Positions 18,998-29,850 of a stretch of 35,298 bases of DNA are shown here, one piece after another (position 1 is the first letter of the stretch; every line of letters starts with the position of its first letter). Location of the stretch: NCBI GenBank assembly GCA_003427395.1, contig BFEA01000246.1, forward strand, positions 794,107-829,404, in the 5' to 3' direction. The notes under the pieces were generated by a model. The model ran no database searches and was not told where the DNA came from. It saw nothing but the letters and a program-made list of their open reading frames with translations. This stretch comes from Chara braunii. Its lineage: Eukaryota; Streptophyta; Charophyceae; Charales; Characeae. The position numbers and the translations under genes were made by a program.

Positions 18998-19293
18998 CCT
19001 CGCCGGCACGACACTAAGAGAAAAGCAAAAAAGAACAAAAGCAACAACACCAACAGAAACAACAACAAATGCCTTACGCCAGAAAAGTGGCCACATACAT
19101 TCTGGAAAGTACCAGATGGACTATGCCCTCGATGAGGGCCTCTTACCCTCGCCGGCACGGCACTAAGAGAAAAGCAAAAGAACAAAAACAACAACAACAA
19201 CAGAAACAACAACAAATGCCTTATGCCAGAAAAGTGGCCACATACATTCTGGAAAGTACCAGACGGACTATGCCCTCGATGAGGGCCTCTTAC
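18998..19293. repeat. 149-bp tandem duplication with palindrome
   Basis: Two copies (18998-19146, 19147-19293) start CCTCGCCGGCACGRCACTAA, run through an AAC/CAA-rich stretch and CAGAAAAGTGGCCACATACA, and end with GCCCTCGATGAGGGC, a perfect six-base inverted repeat around GAT. The short ORFs across it are not conserved in frame. Confidence 0.93.
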
Positions 19294-20060
19294 CCGACAT
19301 CATTGATTCAAGCTGTTAGTTCCTTTTCATTCTTTTTTTTTTTTCTTTGTTTTCATAGCACGGCTCACAGCCCCTGAAATTTTCTTCAAAATTGAAAAAA
19401 GAATGTCTGGCCTGCCACAAGTCAATGAAATTCAACGAGTAGGCTACTAGATAGACTTGGCGTCACAGTGGGAAAGGTAGTGGCGGTTTAAACTTTAAAC
19501 TTTAAAGAGAGAACTGAAAAAACAAACAGCGAGATACACCTGGAGTTTTCCCTTTCGCCTGACATCCACCTGGAAGTTTCCCCTTTGCCCGACACACACA
19601 TGTGCAAGTTGCGTCTGCATCACAGGGTGCCCATCATCAGCCCATGTGCACTCACGAGTGCCCGGCCACTAAACGCACAGAATGCCTGGGTGTGTCTGAT
19701 TTGATTTTCAAAGAAGGAAAAAAAAGGGAAAAATCCCGGTGTGCCTGTGCCTAAACTTCCCTAACTAAAATGGGATGATCCATAGTAGATTCCATACACT
19801 GATGCCACCTATTCACCTAAACTAAAATTTTGACATCACGGGAGCATGCCAGCTTAACCATGAATACTACAGGGAAAAGAAAAAAGAAAAAGACATGAAT
19901 ACTGCAGAAGCTAGTAGCTACTACACAAACAAAAGTTCGCAGATAAGAAACGACAACAGCAAAAACAATTGGAAAACAAAAAATGAGGAGTGGAGGGCAT
20001 GGGAGGCACAACACAGCTGGGAGGCAGCCTGTATTCTCCACTTGGGGTGAAGTGAACCTG
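19294..20060. other. Unassigned spacer
   Basis: T-rich and A-rich runs, a small repeat (CACCTGGAGTTTTCCCTTTCGC and CACCTGGAAGTTTCCCCTTTGC, near 19537 and 19567) and no recognisable gene. Confidence 0.45.
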
Positions 20061-20066
20061 TTTTCC

Positions 20067-20260
20067 TTTTTTTTTTTTTACTAAGCTTTGTAAGCTATAT
20101 ATATTCTTCTCTGAATTTCACCTTTCAGTATCCTACCTACCACTCCTCCTCAGCCTGTACAAAGGGCACACCCTGGAAGCATAGCTACCTCTCACAACTA
20201 AGGGGATACATGTTGCCCCCCACCCTACTCGGCGGTGGTCAGGAGTAGGCTTGGGCTGCC
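20067..20260 (-). mobile_element. SINE-like 3' end (minus strand)
   Basis: Read on the minus strand it gives GCAACATGTATCCCCTTAGT, then AGCTATGCTTCCAGGG and GAGTGGTAGGTAGGAT, then TGAAAGG and A-rich sequence. The same blocks in the same order form the 3' part of the element at 23156-23613. The matching head is not certain; a weak tRNA-like candidate is at 20630-20700. Only the 3' third is supported. Confidence 0.6.
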
Positions 20261-20261
20261 A

Positions 20262-20294
20262 GGGGGGGGGGCGGGGGGGGAGAGGGGGCGCAGG
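20262..20294. repeat. G-run tract
   Basis: Two long G-runs (nine and eight) separated by one C, followed by a GAGGGGGCG stretch. It is a candidate G-quadruplex on the plus strand, and equally a sequencing-error-prone homopolymer. Confidence 0.8.
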
Positions 20295-20361
20295 TAATGC
20301 AAAGACCGAACATTTTGCCAGTAGCTGCTCTTCCCGTCTACTCTCCCCACCCCCCTCACCT

Positions 20362-20411
20362 ACAAACAAACAAACAAACAAACAAACAAACAAACAAACA
20401 AACAAAAACAA
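20362..20411. repeat. (AAAC)n microsatellite
   Basis: About 12 CAAA units. On the minus strand it reads as a Phe-Val-Cys-Leu pattern, which is not a gene. Confidence 0.95.
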
Positions 20412-20629
20412 ATTGACAAAGCGAACCTCCCCCCCTCCCCCCGCCCACCTGGCCTTGCCAGACATGTTGGGCTGTCATCCACCTATCAGGAGACGTGAGA
20501 AAGCCAAGAAATGGCATCTCTATTATCGAGCTAGAAGGTGGAAAGATACACTCACCATTCCACATTTCGTGAGGGGCGGAGCGAGGCCTGTTGTCTAGCT
20601 GCCTTTATCTCTGCAACACGAGCACTACC

Positions 20630-20700
20630 TACCTCACGGCCGTAGAAGGATTCGAAGTTCGAACCTTTGCATGTCGGCATCAAAAACACTTAGCCACACA
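20630..20700 (-). other. Weak tRNA-like (A/B box) sequence
   Basis: On the minus strand GTGGCTAAGTG resembles an A box and AGGTTCGAACTTCG a B box, about 30 nt apart. No cloverleaf can be drawn. Could be the head of the SINE whose tail is at 20067-20260. Confidence 0.35.
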
Positions 20701-20912
20701 CATACGATCATCATGACTCCCTGGCAAGAGGGAAAAGGAAAAAGCAGGTAGCTTTCAGAGTCCATGAAAACATGAGGAAAATGAGGAAAATGAGGAAAAC
20801 AAATTCAAAAAAACTTTAAAAAAGGTGAAAGGAGTTGATTATCACACAGTCCATATGCCTTTCCAATGCAGAAAGGGAAAGAAGAATGAAACCAACAAAG
20901 AACGGAACTCCA

Positions 20913-21268
20913 GCGAGTTTTGTTTTTCTGGGAACGAAACTCAAATTCAAAGAGATTTCAATCAGTTGGTGCGTAGCTCGGTTATCACATCCCCAATCAG
21001 AGTTTTGCTTTTCTGGGAATGAAACTCAAATTCAAAGAGATTTCAATCAGTTGGTGCTTAGCTTCGGTTATCACATCCCCAATCAGAGTTTTGCTTTTCT
21101 GGGAATGAGACTCAAATTCAAAGAGATTTCAACCAGTTGGTGCGTAGCTCGGTTAACACATCCCCAATCAGAGTTTTGCTTTTCTGGGAATGAGACTCAA
21201 ATTCAAATTTCAAAGAGATTTCAATCAATTGGTGCGTGGCTCGGTTATCACATCCCCAATCAGAGTCC
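20913..21268. repeat. Minisatellite, 85-92 bp period, four copies
   Basis: GAGTTTTGYTTTTCTGGGAA recurs at about 20915, 21000, 21086 and 21171, with the last unit lengthened by an AATTTC insertion and ended near 21263 by a fifth, broken start. Since 85 and 86 are not multiples of three, the open frame across it is not selected coding. Confidence 0.93.
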
Positions 21269-22468
21269 GTGAAAGAAGGTTTCCATTTGGTGGGGTGCGA
21301 AAATATGCGTAACTATGGGTCTTGTGACTGTGTGTTACTTCCCCACGTTTAAAAAGTTTTAAAAAGTTTTTCTTTTTTTTTTTTTGGGAAATTTTGAATT
21401 TTCCCTTTTTCTCTTCTTTTCTTCTCTTCTCTTGCTATTATTAGGAGGTAAAAAATCAGTTCCTGGCACTTCTTGTTTCTTGTTTGAAATAATCGAAACA
21501 CATCAAAATGGTGCTGGCAGTACCAAACAATAGAAAGATTTTACAAAAATAGGTCAAATTATCTATGATTAGATTATTATAAAACAGATTAGCAGTGGTT
21601 AAAGGATTATTGATCCGCAAATTGAATAGAATTGTCATCAAAACACTCAGTAAACCCAACCATCCCACATTATGCACTAATGGTGGATAATCATATCTTT
21701 TTCAAGTGCTCAAAATCACTCCATAGATAAGTCATAAGATAGTGGCATTTATAAGAAAGATTTCTGGAAAGATGGCTAGCCCTTACATTTGTTAAAATTG
21801 GATGAACACAGAGGAGATTAGCATTGGCCTCGCAGCGGACACCTCGCAGCGGACCTCCCACCATACTTCCAAAATCAGGGTACCACCGTACCGGGCCCAC
21901 AGGGCCACAGATAGCAGCATGGACGAACCGCGGTGCAGGGTAGTGGAGTGGAGTGGAGTAACTCTGGTACCATTGGTCGGTTTGCCACAGAGAAGTGGAG
22001 ACAATACGTGAGGCGGACCGCAGAGAAAAAATAAAAAATAAAATTGCAGGACGTCATGAGAATTGTTTTGGCGAAATTAGCGGCAGTTGAAGAAATTTTC
22101 GGCCACCGACTTTTTCATTCTTTGACAACGTTTTCGATGGCCCTGCTTCCTTTTGGAAAGGAGTGTCTGGACCACCGGATGCTCTTTCCAGCCGCTGAAT
22201 TGTTCAGCACCGGTACTACCAACTCCTGAAGACCGCCCGGCAGTAGGTGCCGCATCCCCACTTCCACGGAGTGGGACCTGCTTTCACCACTGCCCCTGCT
22301 CAACCAATGCCCATGGCCACTCATCCGCCCACGCTGCAACGACTACCACCAACCCCTCAGGAACCCCATCCAGTGAGACTTCGCCCTAAAAGCCTAGAAC
22401 AACTATGGCCCAGTGGGTGGGCTTGGGCCGGGGCCCAGGTCCATCCATACATGTCAGAGGTTCACAGC
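21269..22468. other. Unassigned spacer with weak coding candidates
   Basis: No gene recognised in 1.2 kb. A plus-strand frame at 22044-22229 reads plausibly (KLAAVEEIFGHRLFHSLTTF) but has no known domain. A small tandem repeat CCTCGCAGCGGAC lies at 21828-21855, and GTGGAGTGGAGTGGAGT at 21944. Confidence 0.4.
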
Positions 22469-22500
22469 AAATTTATTTATTTATTTATTTATTTATTTTC
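22469..22500. repeat. (ATTT)n microsatellite
   Basis: About seven TTTA units between AGCAAA and TTCACAG. Confidence 0.95.
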
Positions 22501-22529
22501 ACAGCAGGTTGACTCATGTGCAGAAACTG

Positions 22530-22634
22530 GGAAAAAAAAAACACAAAACACACACACACACAAAAAAAAACAAAAAAAAAACACACAAAAAAACACACAA
22601 AAAAAAAACACAAAAAAAACACACAAAAAAAAGA
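22530..22634. repeat. A-rich / (CA)n composite microsatellite
   Basis: Runs of A alternating with ACACAC. All six-frame ORFs here (poly-Lys/Thr or poly-Phe/Cys) are artefacts. Confidence 0.95.
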
Positions 22635-23155
22635 ATCATGCGGCATAGCAGCAGAACAAAGGCAGGAGCAGGTCACGGACTGTAAACATAGCCACCATAA
22701 ATAGATGGAGCAGAGATATATCGTGGCTCCTTCCACTACTCTCCACATGCACAAAGGATAAAAAGTATGGCAGCGTATGTTTCCATGTTCAAGAGAAAAT
22801 TCGTTCTCAATTTGCACATTTGGTGACTAGTGAAGCAAGGCCCAATACATGCCTCCTGATGCATCAGTGGAACACAACGAAACAGTCCATCACATCGGAC
22901 CGATTCTTGTCCTTTTCTCCCCCTCTGCTTACAGGTCACTGGGCAGTTCTCTATATGTATACGAACCCCCATAAGGACTCGTAAACATGGCCATTATATC
23001 AATTTGTATGCCACAGATAATCCTGAATGATCATTAGGATAGAGCTCAGGAGTTTGCAGGCCAGCGTCCGAGGTGTTTGTCATCGTTGTCATCGTTCTTT
23101 TCACATAAAATGAAGGTTCAGCTTAGAAGAAACAAAAAGAAAGGGAAAATATTCA
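22635..23155. other. Spacer with dispersed-repeat relative
   Basis: At about 22880-22960 the order GAAACAGTC ... CTGCTTACAG ... CTGGGCAGTTCTCTATA resembles the 79-bp repeat at 32722-32879. Otherwise nothing recognised. Confidence 0.45.
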
Positions 23156-23613
23156 GCGCCCTAGCTCAGTTGGTTAGGCACGCAAGTGGCACTCAGGAGG
23201 TTGTGGGTTCAAGCCCCGTAATTGCCTGCGGCGCTCTTCGTGCCAACCAGCTGTGATAGTCCGCTTGATACCTCTGATCGATATCAGTAGGGTCTTTGGC
23301 CAACACGGGTGTGAACGCGAGAGTGAGCGGATTGTGTGTGGTATGTGGGAGAGAGTTGGCCTTCTAATGCTATTCGATTGGGTGTGGGGTTCGATGACAA
23401 GGGAGGCGCAGTAACTGACTAGCGCTGTCAAAACGCTCCGTCTTTGCGTTAGCCGGGACCCCGACCGGCAGCCCCACCCACCCCATCTCTGACTAGAGCT
23501 GTCAAAACGGAGGCCAACATGCAAATCCCTTCATTGCAAGATAGCTATGCTTGCAGGGGTCCCCTCTACAGTGTGAGTAGTGGTAGGTAGGTAGTGAAAG
23601 GCAAAAAAAAAAA
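23156..23613 (+). mobile_element. tRNA-derived SINE-like element
   Basis: The head has a good RNA polymerase III A box (TAGCTCAGTTGG, 23162-23173) and B box (GGTTCAAGCCC, 23206-23216), 32 nt apart as in a tRNA. The T-arm can pair (GTGGG with CCCGT, two wobbles), but the acceptor stem does not close, so this is a tRNA-derived head, not a tRNA. The body of about 380 bp has two CTGACTAG(C/A)GCTGTCAAAACG words and ends GGTAGGTAGGTAGTGAAAGG followed by poly(A) 23603-23613. Its 3' third matches the minus-strand element at 20067-20260. No clear target duplication. Confidence 0.75.
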
Positions 23614-24059
23614 CTTCGAGAGAAGAGCATACGACAGTTAAAAAAAAAAAAAAGCAAGAGAAAAATGGACAGAGAAATAAATAAATACGAGGAAACGGAC
23701 TACCGGACTACTGCAGCAAAATGTAAAAGAAACAAAACGAGCCCTGTCCAGACGAAAACAGAAGAGTGTAGAGGAAGGGCATCGCCGCACCACGCACGAA
23801 ACGACAACGAAACAAGCGCATCTGCCCACACAAAATGGCAACATACATTCGTTACTCTTTATAGCAAATCGATGAACCTGGCCATTTTCTGCCCGAAGAT
23901 GCACTCGTTTCGTTTTTCGTTTGGTCTGCAGTGCGGCGACGCCCTAAGGCTCAAACGAAACCGAAACGACAAAACAAAAGCGCACATCACAGAGGAGGAT
24001 CTTGAACATTGCCAAAGGGATCTTACACCCTTAGAAAAGAAAATGCACTGTGACAAGCA
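23614..24059. other. Unassigned spacer
   Basis: Contains a second A-run (23640-23653). A plus-strand ORF (23665-24066, 133 codons) is Lys/Arg/Thr-rich with no domain; I treat it as unsupported. Confidence 0.4.
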
Positions 24060-24460
24060 ATCATAAAGTGCCATAGCCCCCCCGCCCCCACCTCCTCCTC
24101 CAACTGTGGGGCAACCATAGCCTTGCTGCAACCCCTCCTTTCTGCTCCCGCAACCCCTCCTCTCCCCTCCCGCAACCCCTGTACCCCTCCCCACCTTCTC
24201 TGCCAACTTAGCCAACTTAGACTCCCACCTTCCCTGCCAACTCCGCCAGCTTACCCAACTTAACCGCAGCCCCTCCTTTCACCCCCCCCTGCAACCCCCG
24301 TGTCCAGCCCCTGAACACCCTTCGAAGCTAGACCTCACCTGACCACCTCACAGCGCATTCGTACAGACGACTCCCAACTTCTCTGCCAACAGAGCCCACT
24401 TATCCCACTTCGCCAACTGAGCCAACTTCGCCAACTGAGCTCCAAGCATAGGCGCCATTC
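24060..24460. repeat. C-rich tract with GCCAACTT words
   Basis: CCCCTCC-type pyrimidine runs and many copies of GCCAACTTAGCC/GCCAACTGAGCC words, i.e. a degenerate short tandem repeat. No gene. Confidence 0.7.
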
Positions 24461-25287
24461 TGATGGCAAATTGCGGACGCCTTACACACCTCGGCAACGC
24501 AGTGCGACCAGGGGTGGCCTTCAGAGCCCCAGACGTCAGAAGCCCATTTCCAGCAACCTCAGCCCCAGCCAGGACCCGCGTTCAAACTTCCATCTCGTCT
24601 TCGTACCTCTGTTCTGTTGCAATTCCTCAGAAGTCAGAAGCCCAGTTCCTGCGACCTCGGCGCCAGAGACTCCAAGGATGCGTGTCCAGCAACCTCAGCC
24701 CTGGAGACTCCAAGGATCCGTGTGCACGCGTCAAAAAAAGCATCTTCGCACTACGTATCTGTCACAACACTGTGATCATCATTTGCAGAGTTTTCAGAAA
24801 ATCAATTTAATGACAAACATTCCTCCATGTGTACCAAATAGGTTATCTGAAAGTCGTCCTGGAAATAAGGAGAAACAGAAACCATCTCCTCTTTTCTCTG
24901 AATCAAGAAGTCATCTCAGAAATGAGAAAGGAAAAACAGTAACCTCCCCATAATATAACCCATAGACACAGGACCCATAGTTTTTTTCTATTGAAAACAG
25001 TGTTTGCATACCGCGACGGTCGACGGCCCTGAATGGTTGGCTGCCGACCAGCCGACCGGTCAGGCGTCGTCGGCACCCAGCAAAAAGAAAAAAGCGAAAA
25101 AAAAAAGTACTTTTTGCGTCCAGACTCCAGAATCCCTAATAACCCCACCAACACCCCCCCCAACGCCCCCAACACCGCCCCCCAACACCCTCATTACCCC
25201 GCGCCCCCCCCCAACACGAGGACTCCTTCCTCAACGCTCTAGACGTGATTGCGGTTACTCGACTGGAATTGCAGATGAGGAAAGAAC
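24461..25287. other. Unassigned spacer with imperfect duplications
   Basis: GTCAGAAGCCCAKTTCC occurs twice (near 24536 and 24633) and GAGACTCCAAGGAT twice (near 24668 and 24705). Overlapping plus-strand ORFs (24463-24810, 24471-24953) conflict with each other and have no known domain. Confidence 0.4.
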
Positions 25288-25289
25288 TA

Positions 25290-25334
25290 CCCCCCCCCCC
25301 CCCCCCCAAAAAAAAAAAAAAAAAAAAAAAAAAA
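25290..25334. repeat. Poly(C)-poly(A) homopolymer junction
   Basis: About 18 C followed directly by about 27 A. Length is probably unreliable in the assembly. Confidence 0.95.
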
Positions 25335-25862
25335 CACTGGAATTCGAGCTGCCTTTCCCACTCTGAAAAGTCGTTCAGCTGTGGAGTACAGCAATCTTCC
25401 ATGTACAGCAAAAAACCCTAGAACCATACTCTGGATGATGCGCTGACCCCTTCTCTACTTTACACATGATGATTGGAAAACCCTATCCTCTCCTTCTCTA
25501 CATCATGCCGCACTCCTCATTGCAGGTGCATCTCCACGCTTACGCTTTTCTCGCATACTGACAACATCTCCAGGTACTGTGCTCCTATGTCTGTTCCTTC
25601 CGCTCCTCTAGCCAAAAACATGCATTTTGCTTTCATCTGTATCTGTAGATTCTGTACCTGCACCTGTACGTGTGCGAGGTTACTGAGCCAGATGACTCGT
25701 TCTCCTGATCACGGCAAATCCACACCGTGCGCAATACTTGTGATGCCTCATTATACCCGAGGGCGAGGATTGCACCCACCAGATCCGCCGATACAAGAAA
25801 GGTCATTTGAACTGCTTATGATGCTATCTGGGGGCAAAATTTCCCTTGCACCATTCTGAGGA

Positions 25863-26141
25863 TTGTGCCCACCAGATAAGCCCCCAAAAGGGGTTTGTTC
25901 TGTCTGCAAAAATGAAAATTTCCTTGCAATCAACAATGAAAGAAGGGAGAAGAAAGAAGTTGCCTTCTCCAAAGAAACCAAGTTCATCAAGGATGAAGGG
26001 CAAGGACGCGAAGGTACAATGGCCAGTCCTGATATCAAGAGCGATGGGTGGATGGACAGCGGTCGAGGGCCAATGAAGCAACAGTGGAAGATCCAGCTGT
26101 GCTTGACGAGCGGCGAAGAATTGAGAAACAAGTTTGCTTGA
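25863..26141 (+). CDS. Possible coding fragment, unknown
   Basis: An open frame of about 92 codons without an ATG at its start. It has a CSVCKNENF segment with a CxxC pair, then a Lys/Glu-rich part (ERREKKEV) and a mixed end (KQQWKIQLCL). GAGGATTG(C/T)(A/G)CCCACCAGAT occurs just before (near 25767) and at its start (near 25858), so its 5' end is duplicated. No acceptor or promoter could be fixed. It could be an exon, a transposon remnant or chance. Confidence 0.28.
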   Translation: MCPPDKPPKGVCSVCKNENFLAINNERREKKEVAFSKETKFIKDEGQGREGTMASPDIKSDGWMDSGRGPMKQQWKIQLCLTSGEELRNKFA

Positions 26142-26405
26142 TGGAAATAGAAGTCACAGCAAGGGCGATAGAGGTCCGGAATCCTCCGTAACAGCTCAGA
26201 GAAGACTCACAGATTCACAGTCGCATGCACCTTCTCGACTACCATACCAACCATCCATTGCGTGCCAACCTTGCGCCAACTTCAACAAGAGCTTCGCACT
26301 CACGTTGTGACGGCTCTGAAGCTGAGCCTACATACAAGCTTGGCCCAACTGCAAAATAACTATGAGAGAGATGCTTGTAATAACAGTTCACCACGCCCAT
26401 GTTCG

Positions 26406-27270
26406 ACCTTGCACCCGGTTCCCCTAGTCCCAAGGACTGAAACTGGCCCAAGGCAACCTTGAGACAAAGCCTTTCAACCAACTTTGCCCAGCCTTTGAAC
26501 CGACGTTGCACCCGCTTTGTACCACCCGTGCGCCATGTCTGCACAGACTCTCGTTCGACCGACTTCGCACCAAGTTCGTCACAGCTTCACTCCCACTCTG
26601 CACCCATCCTCATCGAGTATCAACAGTGCACCACCACCAATAACTTTGTATAAGTTCTTGTTCCCCTGGTCCCAAGGAGCGAAATTGCCACAAGGCTACC
26701 TTGGGAACGCCTCCTTTGCACCAACTTTGCTGCCCCGCCTTTGTACCAACATTGCACCAGCTTTTTACCACCTCTGCGCCATGTCTGCACAGACTCTCGT
26801 TCGACCGACTTCGCACCAAGTTCGTCACAGCTTCGCTCCCACTCTGCACGCATCCTCATCGAGTATCAACAGTGCACCACCACCAATAACTTCGTACAAG
26901 TTCTTGTTCCCCTGGTCCCAAGGAGCGAAATTGCCACAAGGCTACCTTGGAAACGCCTCCTTTGCACAACTTTGCTGCCCCGCCTTTGTTCCAACTGTGT
27001 GTACCAGGTTTCTACCAGATGTGCGCCATGTCTGCACAAACTGTTTGTACCAACTTGGGTCCAACTCTGCAACCATCATCATGGAGTATCAACATGCACC
27101 ACCAAAAGTAACTTTTGTACCGACTTCTTGTACAAGGTTCACCTGGGCCCGACGACCAAAACTGTGCCAAGGCTACCTTGGAACAAAGCCTTTGCACCAA
27201 CTCTGCGCCCCGCTGGTACCAACGTCGCACCGGATTTGTACCAGCTGTGCGCCATGTCTGCAGAAAAACT
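26406..27270 (+). repeat. Tandem array, 246-bp period, about four copies
   Basis: CGCCATGTCTGCA lies at 26531, 26777, 27024 and 27250 (spacings 246, 247, 226). Each unit contains GTTCCCCTGGTCCCAAGGAG, GCCACAAGGCTACCTTGG, several TTTG(C/T)ACCAAC words and CATCGAGTATCAACAGTGCA. Because 246 is a multiple of three, the plus frame 26517-27548 stays open for 343 codons and repeats MSAQTLVRPTSHQVRHSF; after the 247-bp unit the frame no longer matches itself. A repeat protein is possible, but a minisatellite is more likely. Confidence 0.88.
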
Positions 27271-28336
27271 CCTATTCCCAAACTAACCTGTGTAGAGTAG
27301 AAGACACAAAGCTCATTTCCGACATCTGGATGCTGTATGTACCAGTAAATAGGGGTGCATGGTGCACCAACATTACTCTCTCTGAAGGTTTGAGCTTGAC
27401 TGACACACAACACAACCAGGGTTCACCTAGAGATACAAACTCTAAGAGATCACCCCATAAACACTCGTCTTGCATTCCCCCGATCCGGCCCCACAAGTTT
27501 CTACAGGGGCCTTTGTCCGCATGCAGATCGACCAGAACCACAGCATAATTACAACCCTCCCGACCAACCGACCCTCACCAGTTCCTGTCTTCTCCTTCCT
27601 CCCTCCCACAAAAGAAAAACACAATTACTTAGGCAGTACTGACCGCTTCCCGCCGATAGCTGCAGCTGTGTTTGTTTGGGAAAAAAAAAAAAAAAAAAAA
27701 ACGTTTTGCACACTAGACTTCATGCCCATGGATTCTCTTCATTCACGGTATAATGAAAAACAACAAACACACATAAAACAGGCTCTTGCCAAAACTACAT
27801 GCTCATCATGACAAGACGCAAAGTCCTCTGCTACACAACAGTCACGACAAGACGCAAAATCCCTTACTTAATGGTCATCACGACAACCGCGCAGGGAAAC
27901 CGATTCCTTGTCCAGCTGTCTGCTTCTATGAATATTCACAACGAAACAGTGCAAATTCATGCACCCCGACAGCTCACGGTGCTGCCAGCGCACGGTTCAA
28001 AAGTCAAGTCCTGCCGCTCTCCTATCCAGATCTGCATATCTGATTCATGTCCATATCTTAGCTGGTGGATCATTGAGCTACAATGGTAAGGTCACAGGAT
28101 TAAATCCTGTCAGCAACACTGTTCCCCATATGCACAGAACTTCCGCTCCTGTCGCTAACGCTTCCTGCCATCTCAGAAAACCACCACACAACGTATCAAA
28201 AGCCACAAACAAGCTATCAAAAAAGGAAAAAGAAGAAGGAAAAGAAAGCCACGAACAAGCGAGGACACCGAGTAACGAACAGCGTGACAAAGCCCCGAAT
28301 GCCCTCATGGCAGCAACAGCGCAATGGGTGCCCGGA
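27271..28336. other. Unassigned spacer
   Basis: Contains poly(A) 27681-27701 and a short repeat GACAAGACGCAAA (27809 and 27846). The plus ORF 27959-28492 is long (177 codons) but compositionally odd and without a domain. Confidence 0.4.
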
Positions 28337-28376
28337 CAGCCGAATCGCACTCACTCCAGCCGAATCGCACTCACTC
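28337..28376. repeat. 20-bp perfect tandem duplication
   Basis: CAGCCGAATCGCACTCACTC twice in succession without any mismatch, so it is recent. Confidence 0.96.
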
Positions 28377-29179
28377 TCGCAATCGTCCTGCTGCACACTT
28401 CTTTCTCTACATTACCATCAAGACAATCCGTCTGCATGCCGCCTCCAAAGCAACAGCAAAGAGGCACAAGGTGGAATACCAAAAACATCTAACAGACTAT
28501 CACCGATTGACCAACCATTTTCAGAGAAACGGTGCTATCTTTGTGCGCAAAAATTGCTATGTTACTTGCGGCGACTACCACCACTCCGAAAAAGTCCCAC
28601 CAGCTTGATTCTCCAATTCTGCTAGATGGATTGCTGATTTAGGCAGTAAACAGCTGCCGTACTTCTCATTACTACCGCTAAAAAAAGGCGCAACATTTCT
28701 GTTCTCTGATTGTGGTAGCTGGCATGCTGACCACTCAATCATTTTCTAATCAATCTCTCTGTTTCCGCTGCTGTAAATGATCTACACCAGACATCTCCTT
28801 CGAATGGATGTGTGAGATAACCTTCCGATCAGAAAACTGAGAAAAGGAAAAAGAAAGGAACACTCTGTGGCCAATAAACTTGTAAAACAGTAAAAGTGCA
28901 ACGACCTTGCTTGCCACAAGAAAGGAGAGCGGAGGGGACGAAAAAGAGGAGTTAAGCCCATCAAGAGTAGGGCACAACCTTATCCTCTGATGACTCTCCA
29001 ACTCACATCCAACTCAGCTTCGCCTCATCTTCTCAGGGATGCAAAGGTCCTCTTTCTGATAGACAAAAACCCGTCTCCTTTCCACACCCAGTTTCTTTCT
29101 GTTCTGCTCCAAAAGTACTCCGTCCTATTCCACACGCCGAATGTCATTTTTATCAAACAAACCTAGTAGCACAACTCCT

Positions 29180-29184
<5 letters not shown>
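28377..29184. other. Unassigned spacer
   Basis: No gene, RNA or repeat recognised. Confidence 0.4.
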
Positions 29185-29245
<61 letters not shown>

Positions 29246-29246
29246 N

Positions 29247-29281
<35 letters not shown>
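29185..29281. repeat. (CT)n-N-(CA)n compound microsatellite
   Basis: CT repeats 29185-29245, one undetermined base (29246), CA repeats to 29281. The N sits exactly at the motif switch and may hide a gap or an assembly join. Confidence 0.96.
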
Positions 29282-29284
<3 letters not shown>

Positions 29285-29850
29285 TTCACTAGGTTGAGAA
29301 TGCGCCATTCTCTAACCATGTTTTTCCACCCCACGACATAGCCAACGGCAATGGCATCCGCACATTCCCAACTACATAGCAGTACTTACATGCACTGATG
29401 AAGGACACCTCCAGAAATATACTTCAAACCTGCAAACACAGCAGGTTTACACAATCCTAAGCACAGAAGCAGCCCTCATCTGTGCTTCGACTACACCAGT
29501 GATCCCAAAGGAGACCGAACACACAGCCTCCACAGTCTTCTACAGTCTCCTGAGCATTGCAAGAATGCCAGCAAACCCCATACTAACCTCTCTACTCTCT
29601 GATCTACGTCTACAGTTCTGCTCTGAGCAATAGCAGAACAACACTGGACACAGCCATCCAGCCATGGCACCTTGGTACTCTCTTGTCACCCCACCCTAAC
29701 CCTTGAACCCTCACATCATCCGCATATCAGGAACCCAAACTTCACAGCACATCTATTAACTTCCTCATCCAAATCCATTTACATACATATGGCTACAATC
29801 CAATCCACTGGTGCTGTTCCCATTACCAAGTTAACAAGTCCAGATACTAG
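29282..29850. other. Unassigned spacer
   Basis: No feature recognised. A short plus ORF (29672-29881) has no domain. Confidence 0.4.

Noticed and set aside
20133-20598. ORFs over the (AAAC)n and G/C-run region
   Set aside because: Low-complexity translations (FVCL and PPP runs).
22247-22817. Lys/Thr-rich and Phe/Cys-rich ORFs
   Set aside because: Composite A/CA microsatellite on both strands.
25751-26131. Minus-strand ORF of 126 codons
   Set aside because: Overlaps a more plausible plus-strand frame; Ser/Leu-rich and without domain.
28067-28115. tRNA-like T-arm (ACAGGATTAAATCCTGT)
   Set aside because: The stem-loop is perfect, but the distance to any A box is too short and other arms are missing; likely chance.
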